Origin: Lachnoclostridium sp. An14
GTDB lineage: Bacteria; Bacillota; Clostridia; Lachnospirales; Lachnospiraceae
NCBI RefSeq assembly: GCF_002160755.1
Contig: NZ_NFLE01000006.1
Coordinates: 78,927-142,926 of the forward strand
Direction of reading: 5' to 3'
DNA: 64,000 bases
Part shown: positions 18,293-25,552 of the stretch, piece by piece
Layout of the letters: each line of letters starts with the position of its first letter
Numbering within the stretch: position 1 is the first letter of the stretch
The notes under the pieces: generated by a model
Databases searched by the model: none
What the model was told of the DNA's origin: nothing
What the model saw: only the letters and a program-made list of their open reading frames with translations
Program-made: the position numbers and the translations under genes

Positions 18293-19177
18293 TCACCTCT
18301 CCTGGGTTCCATCCGTCTTCTCCCCCAGCGCATCCGCCAGCCCCGCGAACTGCTCCAGCGTCAGCGCCTCTCCCCGCACCGTGGGGGATAAGCCCAGGGC
18401 CTGGATGGCGGCGGAGATTTCCTCTTTGGAGAAGGAGAGCTCCGCGGAGTTGCTCAAGCCGTTCTGAAGGGTTTTCCGTCGCTGGTTAAAAGAGGCGCGG
18501 ATGAGGGAAAACATCAGTTTCTCGTCTTTTACCTTCACCGGCATCTCCTGGTGCCTGGTGAGGCGGATGACCGCCGAGCCTACGCCAGGGCGGGGGATAA
18601 AGCAGTTGGGGGGGACGTTTGCCACGATGTAGGGCTCCGCGTAATACTGCACCGCCAGAGACAGGGCGCCGTAGTCCTTCGTCCCCGGCCCGGCCTGCAT
18701 TCGCTCCGCCACCTCTTTCTGCACCATCACCGTAATGTTGTCGATGGGCACCTGGCTCTCAAACAGCCCCATAATAATGGGGGTGGTGATGTAATACGGA
18801 AGGTTTGCCACCACTTTGATGGGGCGGCCGCCGTTGTACTCCTCCGCCAGCGCCCGGATGTCCACTTTGAGAATGTCCTCGTTGAGCACCGTCACGTTGT
18901 CGTAGGCCTGGAGCGTTTCCTTTAAAATGGGAATCAGATTGGAGTCAATCTCCACAGCCACCACCCGCCCGGCATTTTCCGCCAGATACTGGGTCATGGT
19001 GCCGATCCCGGGGCCGATCTCCAGAACCATATCTTCCTTCGTCAGCCCTGCCGCCCGGATGATCCGCTCCAGCACATGGGTGTCCACGAGAAAGTTCTGC
19101 CCAAACCGTTTCTGAAACGCAAACCCGTATTTCTGAATAATCTCAATGGTATTTTTCGCAATCCCTAAATTCGCCAT
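18293..19177 (-). CDS. rsmA: 16S rRNA (adenine1518-N6/1519-N6) dimethyltransferase
   Basis: 294 residues. FQKRFGQNFLVD, the SAM motif LEIGPGIGTMTQYLA, EDILK and the catalytic NLPYYITTPI are all present, as expected for KsgA/RsmA, which dimethylates the two adjacent adenines near the 3' end of 16S rRNA. It lies 9 bases downstream of tatD with AGGAGG upstream; tatD-rsmA pairing is common in Firmicutes. Confidence 0.95.
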   Translation of the reverse strand: MANLGIAKNTIEIIQKYGFAFQKRFGQNFLVDTHVLERIIRAAGLTKEDMVLEIGPGIGTMTQYLAENAGRVVAVEIDSNLIPILKETLQAYDNVTVLNEDILKVDIRALAEEYNGGRPIKVVANLPYYITTPIIMGLFESQVPIDNITVMVQKEVAERMQAGPGTKDYGALSLAVQYYAEPYIVANVPPNCFIPRPGVGSAVIRLTRHQEMPVKVKDEKLMFSLIRASFNQRRKTLQNGLSNSAELSFSKEEISAAIQALGLSPTVRGEALTLEQFAGLADALGEKTDGTQER

Positions 19178-19186
19178 TTTTTCCTC

Positions 19187-19960
19187 CTATTGGTCCCCCA
19201 GGCGGTACAGGCGCCTGGCATTCCGGTTGGTAATTTCCACGATCTCCTCCGGCGTCAGGCCCTTGATCTGCGCCAGCTCCTCCACCACATAGGGAAGGTT
19301 GAGGGAAGAATTGCGCTTGCCCCGGTAAGGCACCGGCGCCAGATAGGGGCAGTCCGTCTCCAGCACGATCCGCTCTATGGGGGCGTAGGCCGCCACCTCC
19401 TTCAGCTTTCTGGCGTTTTTAAAGGTGAGAACGCCTCCGATCCCAATGAAAAATCCCATGTTCAGATATTCTCTCGCCATCTCCACTCCGTAGGAAAAGC
19501 AGTGGATCACCCCGCCGATCTCCCCGGCCTTTGCCGCCTTCATCATGTCCAGGGTGTCCTTTGCCGCGTCCCGGCTGTGAATGACCACCGGCAGCCCCAC
19601 CTCCCTGGCAAGCTCCAGCTGGCGGTCAAACCACTTCTTCTGAACGTCCCTCTCCGGATCATCCCAGTAATAATCCAGCCCGATCTCCCCGATGGCCACC
19701 ACCTTCGGCTCCGCGGAAACCTGCTTTAGCCACTCCAGTTTTTCCTCGTCAAGCTCTGCCGTCTCGTTGGGATGAACGCCCACAGCCCCGTAGAAAAAGG
19801 GCCAGCGGCGCGTCAGCTCCAGCGTCCGTTTTGTGCCGGCAATGCTGGCTCCCACGTTTACCACCGCCTCGATTCCGTGCTCCCGCAGGCTCGCCAGCAG
19901 CTCCTCTCTGTCTTCGTCAAATGCCTCATCGTCATAATGAGCGTGTGTATCAAAAATCAT
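19187..19960 (-). CDS. TatD family metal-dependent hydrolase
   Basis: 257 residues from ATG 19960 (GGAGGAAATC upstream); a TTG 12 bases earlier is less likely. Metal motifs DTHAHYD at 4-10, GEIGLDYYWD, VVIHSRDA, IHCFSYG and LETDCPYLAP are all intact. TatD proteins are 3'-exonuclease/AP-endonuclease-type enzymes; the cellular substrate here is not established. Operon with rsmA. Confidence 0.92.
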   Translation of the reverse strand: MIFDTHAHYDDEAFDEDREELLASLREHGIEAVVNVGASIAGTKRTLELTRRWPFFYGAVGVHPNETAELDEEKLEWLKQVSAEPKVVAIGEIGLDYYWDDPERDVQKKWFDRQLELAREVGLPVVIHSRDAAKDTLDMMKAAKAGEIGGVIHCFSYGVEMAREYLNMGFFIGIGGVLTFKNARKLKEVAAYAPIERIVLETDCPYLAPVPYRGKRNSSLNLPYVVEELAQIKGLTPEEIVEITNRNARRLYRLGDQ

Positions 19961-19974
19961 GATTTCCTCCAATT

Positions 19975-20116
19975 CTATTCCACCTTAAAAAGTGTGCACT
20001 TGGCACACATTCGCGCCGGAGCGCGGTTTCGTCAGCAGCCATATTCCTCTGCGCGGAGTGCGGCTGCGTCAGCAGCCAGTTTCCATTGCGCGGAGTACGC
20101 CTGCCGCCTCCAGTTA
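19975..20116. repeat. GC-rich imperfect repeats between tatD and the TraX-like gene
   Basis: Two to three imperfect copies of a unit resembling GCGCGGAGTGCGGCTGCGTC followed by AGCAGCC occur about 45 bases apart. A related GCGCGG/GCGGCTGC pattern is seen near 44155-44220. They have no coding sense and look like a dispersed intergenic repeat family. Confidence 0.4.
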
Positions 20117-20896
20117 TTATATCCAAATCGAAAGTGCGTACAGTACGGACAAATGCACCGGGTAAAACCAGTAGGCCCACATTCCCAGCCGCCGCCCCGC
20201 CAAACCGTTGTAGCGGTCCGTGAGAGGGATGGAGCAGAGAAAGGGAACGCACATGGCATCGGGGTAAATGGCCACCGCCATCACCGTCTGTCCCAGCCTG
20301 CGAAACTCCCGGTTCCAGCGAAACAGGTACAAAAGCGTCACATACAGAACGCCTAAAAACCCGTAATCCGCCCGCAGCCAGAACGCGGCCATGCCGCCGG
20401 CCGCCGTGATCGCCGCGCAGAGCAGTTTCCCTTTGCCGTATCGCTCCAAAAGCCACATCACTCCCAGGGCAATCGCCAGAGTAAAAAATACGTTTTGTCC
20501 GTCTATGGCGGACATTCTTCCAAAGGCCACCAGATCAAAGGGGATCTCGGAGATAACCGCGAAAAAAATCAGCCTGGACAGATAGCGCCTGCGGTTTTTC
20601 GTGTGCAGAAACCCTTCCACCAGCAAGAACCCGTAAATGGGAAACGCCAGGCGCCCCACGGCCCTCATGGCCAGATACAACCCATAAAACTGCTGTCCCA
20701 GCCCAAATGCCGGGGATACCAGGCTGATGGCACTGTGATCTATGAACATGGAAACCATGGCAATCATTTTTAGCTGCGTGCCGGTGAGGCCGGGGCGGGC
20801 GGAAACGGTTTCTCCGGCGCAAGGCCCGGCTGCGGCGCCGGCAGCCCGCCGTTTCTTCTCCGTCCGTTCTCCTTCTCTCCCGCTTTTTCCCGCCAT
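20117..20896 (-). CDS. TraX family membrane protein
   Basis: 259 residues with a basic, low-complexity N-terminus (about 35 residues) and seven or eight hydrophobic segments. GLTGTQLKMIAMVSMFIDHS opening, RAVGRLAFPIYGFLLVEGF and the final WYPVHL-like YWFYPVHLSVLY are typical of TraX (F-pilin acetylase fold and its chromosomal relatives). The ATG at 20896 has AAGGAG upstream. Chromosomal Firmicute copies are thought to be acyltransferase-like membrane proteins; substrate is unknown. Confidence 0.85.
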   Translation of the reverse strand: MAGKSGREGERTEKKRRAAGAAAGPCAGETVSARPGLTGTQLKMIAMVSMFIDHSAISLVSPAFGLGQQFYGLYLAMRAVGRLAFPIYGFLLVEGFLHTKNRRRYLSRLIFFAVISEIPFDLVAFGRMSAIDGQNVFFTLAIALGVMWLLERYGKGKLLCAAITAAGGMAAFWLRADYGFLGVLYVTLLYLFRWNREFRRLGQTVMAVAIYPDAMCVPFLCSIPLTDRYNGLAGRRLGMWAYWFYPVHLSVLYALSIWI

Positions 20897-21045
20897 TTTC
20901 GTCTCCTTCTGCCGTTCGCGCCCATTTGGCGCCCTCCGAAATCCAGTTCCGGCGGCTGTATTTCCCTATTATATATAAATTGCGGAGAAATTTCCACTGT
21001 AAAACCTTTTTTCAGGGAAAAACCTGTGACAGTTCCGCTATGCAA

Positions 21046-21106
21046 AAACATATGGCAAAACACTGCTTAGTGAGCAAGCTCTCACGCAGTGTTTTGCCAT
21101 ATGTTT
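21046..21106 (-). terminator. Long inverted repeat after the MATE gene
   Basis: 21-bp perfect arms (21046-21066 and 21086-21106) enclose a second GTGAG/CTCAC pairing with a small bulge, followed on the minus strand by TTTTTGC. It lies 47 bases beyond the MATE stop. It could be the terminator, but its length is also compatible with a small palindromic element. Confidence 0.6.
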
Positions 21107-21152
21107 CTATAGGACGGCCGCCGCCGTCCCCATTCTTCTATTTTATCCGCTG

Positions 21153-22514
21153 TTATCCCTGTTCTTTTCGTTTTGAATCGGGGATCTTTTTCAATTTCCA
21201 CAGACAAGCCACGATCACAAAGGCCGCCGCTCCCGCCCAGGCCATGGGCTCTGCGAAGAAGATGACGCCGCTGCCCCAGATCCGCGTAAATACCAGCGCG
21301 GCCGTCACCCTCATGACAAACTCAATGATGCCGGAAACCATGGGGCCAACTCCATTTCCCAGCCCCTGCAGCACGCTTCGGTATATATGCAGCAGGTACA
21401 GGGTAAACAGCAGGCTGCTCATCACCACCAGATAGCGGTAGGCAATGGCCAGCACTTCCGACGCGTTTCCGTCGGAGGAGTCCACAAAGAGCTGCAGGAT
21501 CGTCCTGCCAGACAGCACCATGAGAACGGCCACGCAGACAGACATTGCCAGGCCGATCAAGGTCGCGCTTTTTACTCCCTTATGGATCCTGTCGCCGTGT
21601 CCTGCGCCGTAGTTTTGGGATATGTAGGTGGTTGTGGCAAAGTTCAGGGCGAAGGCCGAGCTTTCCAGCAGCCCGTAGATCTTGTTGGTGGCGGTGAAAC
21701 CGGCTACGAACAGGATTCCCTGGCTGTTGATGGTGGATTGCAGAATCATCCCGCCGATGGCGATGAGGATATTCTGCAGGGCCAGAGGCAGACCCAGCAT
21801 ACACAGGTCGGCAACCACCCGTCCGTCCCAGCTCCAGTCTTTTGGCTGCATTTTCAGAAAATCCATCTTTTTCAGCACGAAAAAGCAGTATAAAAAGGAA
21901 ATGAGCTGGGCAATCAGCGTGGCCACAGCGGCCCCCACGATTCCCAGATGGAATCCCAGCACAAACAGCAGGTCCAGCACAATGTTGGTGCTGGCCGCGA
22001 TTCCCATGGCCACAAGGGGCGTCTTTCCGTCTCCGAAGGCGCGGAGGATGGCCGACACCATATTGTAGGCCATGACAATCAAAGTCCCCGCCAGCATGGT
22101 AATTAGATAGGCATAGGCACCGTCAAAAATGTCTTCCGGCGTTTTCAGAACGCGGAGCATAAAACCGGCCGACACCATGCTGATCACAGTCAGGAAAATT
22201 CCGGCACCTACACACAAAAACACCGACATTCCCACATCTTTCCGCAGCCTGGCGAAATTCCGTTCCCCGTAGTGGATGGAAATTCGCGTGGCAAAGCCCT
22301 GGGTCAGGGCCTGGATCACCCACAAAAACAGCCAGTACGTCCAATCCGTCGCGCCCACAGCCGCCAGGGCTTTTACCCCCACGCCGCGGCCCACGATGAT
22401 CGCGTCCACGATCATGTACAGCTGCTGTCCCAAATTCCCCAGCAGAAGGGGAAACGCAAAGGAAATCAGCAGCGCCGCCGGTTTCCCTTTTGTCATATCT
22501 GTCACTCTGGCCAT
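21153..22514 (-). CDS. MATE family efflux transporter
   Basis: 453 residues with 12 predicted membrane helices in two similar halves. The N-terminal GKPAALLISFAFPLLLGNLG followed by QLYMIVDAIIVGRGVG is characteristic of the NorM/DinF-type MATE fold in Firmicutes. It would export cationic drugs or metabolites using a Na+ or H+ gradient. ATG 22514 follows GGAG by 10 bases. Monocistronic, with its own promoter at 22592-22619. Confidence 0.92.
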   Translation of the reverse strand: MARVTDMTKGKPAALLISFAFPLLLGNLGQQLYMIVDAIIVGRGVGVKALAAVGATDWTYWLFLWVIQALTQGFATRISIHYGERNFARLRKDVGMSVFLCVGAGIFLTVISMVSAGFMLRVLKTPEDIFDGAYAYLITMLAGTLIVMAYNMVSAILRAFGDGKTPLVAMGIAASTNIVLDLLFVLGFHLGIVGAAVATLIAQLISFLYCFFVLKKMDFLKMQPKDWSWDGRVVADLCMLGLPLALQNILIAIGGMILQSTINSQGILFVAGFTATNKIYGLLESSAFALNFATTTYISQNYGAGHGDRIHKGVKSATLIGLAMSVCVAVLMVLSGRTILQLFVDSSDGNASEVLAIAYRYLVVMSSLLFTLYLLHIYRSVLQGLGNGVGPMVSGIIEFVMRVTAALVFTRIWGSGVIFFAEPMAWAGAAAFVIVACLWKLKKIPDSKRKEQG

Positions 22515-22591
22515 AGCCTGATTTCTCCTTCTGAATCTTCCAATTTCCGCTCCCGCGGCTGCCTGGTTGGCATTCCGCTGAGACTACTATG

Positions 22592-22619
22592 ATTATATCA
22601 TTCCTTTTTCTGTTGAAAA
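22592..22619 (-). promoter_or_regulatory. Promoter of the MATE gene
   Basis: Minus-strand TTTTCA (22614-22619), 16-base spacer and perfect TATAAT (22592-22597), about 78 bases before the start. Confidence 0.55.
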
Positions 22620-22719
22620 GTATTTTCGTGGCCGATATTCTGATATTCTGAAATACGGAGCGTCTTGCGCCTGCGGGCGGAGTGTTTTATGCTGGGAAAC
22701 GGTGCTTATACTCAGGGAA

Positions 22720-22944
22720 AAGGCGGCCGCCAAGGAGCCGCAGACATTTTCCGGCAAAAAATTTCTGCCAGGGAACCGCGCTCATCCTCTCAGCAAAAAG
22801 TTCCCACCAAGGAAATCTCTCTCATTCCTATGGAATAAATTCCTGTGGGGAGACCGCGCCCATCTCTGCGGCAAAATTCTGCCCGGAACCACTCTCACCT
22901 CTACAACAAAAAGCTCCCGCCAGGGAACCGCGCCCGTCCGAGCT
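22720..22944. repeat. Degenerate 39-bp tandem repeat
   Basis: Six diverged units start at about 22720, 22756, 22795, 22834, 22873 and 22909, so spacing is 36, 39, 39, 39 and 36 bases. Each has the pattern GCAAAAA-x6-CCNCCAGGGAACCGCGC followed by a pyrimidine-rich stretch. All spacings are multiples of three and two plus-strand frames stay open across them (units read like KKFLPGNRAHPLS), but no start site or family resemblance supports a gene. It occupies most of the 500-base gap between the MATE gene and malQ. Confidence 0.6.
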
Positions 22945-23020
22945 CTCCCGAACCAGCCCGGCTCCCCGCCAGGAAATAAAAAGTGTTTTCAGGTTTTTTC
23001 CCTTTCCATCCAGCGGCCGG

Positions 23021-24523
23021 TTACGCCCAATTCCACCGGCCGTAGCGCAGCGTCATTTTTCCGATGAGATCCACCAGTTTCGGTGACATCTGTCCCGGTT
23101 TCAGCCGCCATTTCCAGTTCTTTCCCACGGTGGACGGCGTGTTCATCCGGGAACGGTTGGACAGGCCCAAGTAGTCCTGGAGGGGAATGATGCACATTCT
23201 GGCCTGGCTGCGCATGGCAAGACTTATGAAGGACAGGTACAGCTTCTTATCCGGAGTGCTGTGATCGCAGAGGTAATCCCTGGCCAGCTCCTGCTCCTCC
23301 GGCTGAATGGAGTGGAACCATCCGGAAATGGTCTCGTTGTCGTGGGTGCCTGTGTACACCACGCAGTTTTCCGGATAATTGTGGGGCAGATAATCGCTGG
23401 CGCAGCCGGAGTCCCTGGAGTCAAAGGCAAATTCCAGCACCTTCATGCCGGGATACCCCGTATCCCGCACCAGCTGCCGCACAGAGTCTGTCACATAGCC
23501 CAGATCCTCGGCGATGATCTCCTTCTCTCCCAGGGCATTTTTCACCGCCTGGAAGAAGGGAAGTCCCGGCCCTTTCTCCCAGTGGCCGTCCACCGCCGTG
23601 TCCGCGTCCGCCGGAATGGAGAAATATTCGTCAAAGCCCCGGAAATGGTCGATGCGCACCACATCGTACAGCCGGTAGCAGTGGGCCAGGCGGCTGATCC
23701 ACCAGCCATACCCTGTCTGTCTGTGGTACTCCCAGTTATAGAGAGGATTTCCCCACAGCTGGCCTGTGGCGGAAAATCCGTCCGGCGGGCAGCCTGCCAC
23801 CGCCACTGGTTTGCTCTCCCCGTCCAGCTGGAACAAGAAGGGATTGGCCCAGGCGTCGGCGCTGTCCATGGCCACGTAGATGGGAATGTCGCCCACGATG
23901 CGGATTCCCTGGCTGTTGGCGTAGGCCTTCAGCTCTGTCCACTGCTCCATAAATTTAAACTGTAAATACTCGTGGAATTCGATGTCGAAGTAAAGCTCCC
24001 GCCGGTAGTAATCCATGGCGTTGTCCCACCGCAGACGGATGTCCTCCGCCCACTCATACCAGGCCTTCTGCTCAAACCGGGCCTTCACCGCCATATATAA
24101 GGCATAATCCTTCAGCCACCATCCGTTTTCCTCCCGGAAACGGCAGAAATCCGGATTTTCGCTGATATTGCTCCTCTCATAGGCCTTCCGCAGCAGCGGG
24201 TAACGGCCTTTGTAGATTTTTGCGTAGTCGATGCTGTCCGCCCTGCTGCCAAAATCTGCCTCCTCACACTCCTCCTCTGTGAGAACGCCCTCCTCCTGCA
24301 GCCGCTCCAGGCTGATAAAGTAGGGATTTCCCGCGAAGGTAGAGAAGGACTGGTAGGGCGAATCCCCATAGCTGGTGGGCCCCAGAGGCAGGATCTGCCA
24401 ATAAGACTGCCCCGCCGCCTTCAGCTGATCCACAAACTCATAAGCTTCCTTTGAAAAACAGCCGATGCCGTACCTGGACGGAAGGCTGGTGATAGGGAGT
24501 AAAATCCCGCTCTCTCGTTTCAT
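23021..24523 (-). CDS. malQ: 4-alpha-glucanotransferase (amylomaltase)
   Basis: 500 residues, the standard GH77 length. RESGILLPITSLPSRYGIGCF opening, YWQILPLGPTSYGDSPYQSF, catalytic VVRIDHFRGFDEYF, IIAEDLGYVT and YTGTHDNETISGWF are diagnostic. It disproportionates maltodextrins in the cytoplasm. ATG 24523 has AAGGAG about 11 bases upstream; a longer frame to 24571 is less likely. It is the third gene of a PTS/EEP/malQ operon, so the transported sugar is probably maltose or maltodextrin. Confidence 0.94.
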   Translation of the reverse strand: MKRESGILLPITSLPSRYGIGCFSKEAYEFVDQLKAAGQSYWQILPLGPTSYGDSPYQSFSTFAGNPYFISLERLQEEGVLTEEECEEADFGSRADSIDYAKIYKGRYPLLRKAYERSNISENPDFCRFREENGWWLKDYALYMAVKARFEQKAWYEWAEDIRLRWDNAMDYYRRELYFDIEFHEYLQFKFMEQWTELKAYANSQGIRIVGDIPIYVAMDSADAWANPFLFQLDGESKPVAVAGCPPDGFSATGQLWGNPLYNWEYHRQTGYGWWISRLAHCYRLYDVVRIDHFRGFDEYFSIPADADTAVDGHWEKGPGLPFFQAVKNALGEKEIIAEDLGYVTDSVRQLVRDTGYPGMKVLEFAFDSRDSGCASDYLPHNYPENCVVYTGTHDNETISGWFHSIQPEEQELARDYLCDHSTPDKKLYLSFISLAMRSQARMCIIPLQDYLGLSNRSRMNTPSTVGKNWKWRLKPGQMSPKLVDLIGKMTLRYGRWNWA

Positions 24524-24603
24524 GATAAATCGTTCTCCTTCCCGGCGCGTTTTGCCATGAATTTCCGGCATATTTTGCCATCCATTTCCGGCTCACTTCG
24601 CCG

Positions 24604-25533
24604 TCAGTTTCTGGCGTACTCCGCCATCAATCCGAAATGATCCGACACCGCCTGCCGGTTTTTGCCGTCAAAAACGGTCCCGGCCCAGGAAATATCCACG
24701 CTTTCGGCGCCGCCGTGCCAAATATAGTCAATCCGCATTCCCGATGCCGCCTCGCCGGTTCTCCAGCCGTCGATCTCTCCCGGCACCGTCATTTCACCGC
24801 CTTTTCGGGCGGCTGCCTCATACACATCCTCCCAACCGGCGCCGCGGATTAAGTCGTAGCCCTCGCCCCGCACCCCGGCCTGGGAATTGAAATCGCCCAT
24901 CAGCCACACAGCTCCCGTGTCTTTCAGGGTTTCTGCCGTCCGGGAAAGCCGCTCCCACTGTTTCGTGAACGGCTCCTCCTCGTCCTGCCACCAACCCATG
25001 TGCAGACTGAAGAAATGGGCCGCCCCGCCCTCCGTCTGCACCGTGATGCCCAGGGCCTTTCTCGTTTTCCAGTTCGTGTAGTCCCTGGAATCCGTCAAAT
25101 ACTGCCAGAATGCCCGGTCAATGGGCCTGCGGCTAAAGAGGGCCGTTCCCTCATCATATTTTCCATATCCCAGCTTTGCGGGAACCCACGCCCAGTGATA
25201 GGGGCAGCCGGCTTTCGCCAGAAGGGATGCCACGCGAAAGCCGTGATTGTCCCGGCGGACGGGCGGAATGGGATGGGGCGGTTCCGCCGAGGCTGGCTGG
25301 CCGGCCGGGGATGGGAGAAGATCCCCGGAACCGTCCTTCATTTCCACAGACTCCACATACCCGCTGGCAAGCAGCTCCTCCAGGGGGACTTCCTCCCCGG
25401 AAATGCTCTGGTTCACCTCCTGGAGCGCCATAATGTCCGGCTGTTCCTCCAGAATCCCGGCCACAAACGCCTCCAGTTTTCGCTCATACTCCGTTTCTGC
25501 CAAACTGTGGGTATTTAAAGTCAAAAGTTTCAT
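24604..25533 (-). CDS. Endonuclease/exonuclease/phosphatase-fold hydrolase
   Basis: 309 residues. MKLLTLNTHSLAE, IMALQEVNQ, SLHMGWWQDE, WLMGDFNSQ and the closing SDHFGLMAEY mark the EEP superfamily (DNase I/APE1/sphingomyelinase-like) with metal ligands in place. It sits between a sugar PTS gene and malQ, spaced 19 and about 80 bases. The position suggests a phosphodiesterase or sugar-phosphatase role in maltose use, but no substrate can be read. The true start is ATG 25533, since the codon two residues earlier is TTG. Confidence 0.85.
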   Translation of the reverse strand: MKLLTLNTHSLAETEYERKLEAFVAGILEEQPDIMALQEVNQSISGEEVPLEELLASGYVESVEMKDGSGDLLPSPAGQPASAEPPHPIPPVRRDNHGFRVASLLAKAGCPYHWAWVPAKLGYGKYDEGTALFSRRPIDRAFWQYLTDSRDYTNWKTRKALGITVQTEGGAAHFFSLHMGWWQDEEEPFTKQWERLSRTAETLKDTGAVWLMGDFNSQAGVRGEGYDLIRGAGWEDVYEAAARKGGEMTVPGEIDGWRTGEAASGMRIDYIWHGGAESVDISWAGTVFDGKNRQAVSDHFGLMAEYARN

Positions 25534-25552
25534 CTCCAACCGCCTCCGCGCT

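Noticed and set aside
22702..23067. Plus-strand open frame of 121 codons over the 39-bp repeats
   Set aside because: No ribosome-binding site, no recognisable fold; openness follows from the frame-preserving repeat.
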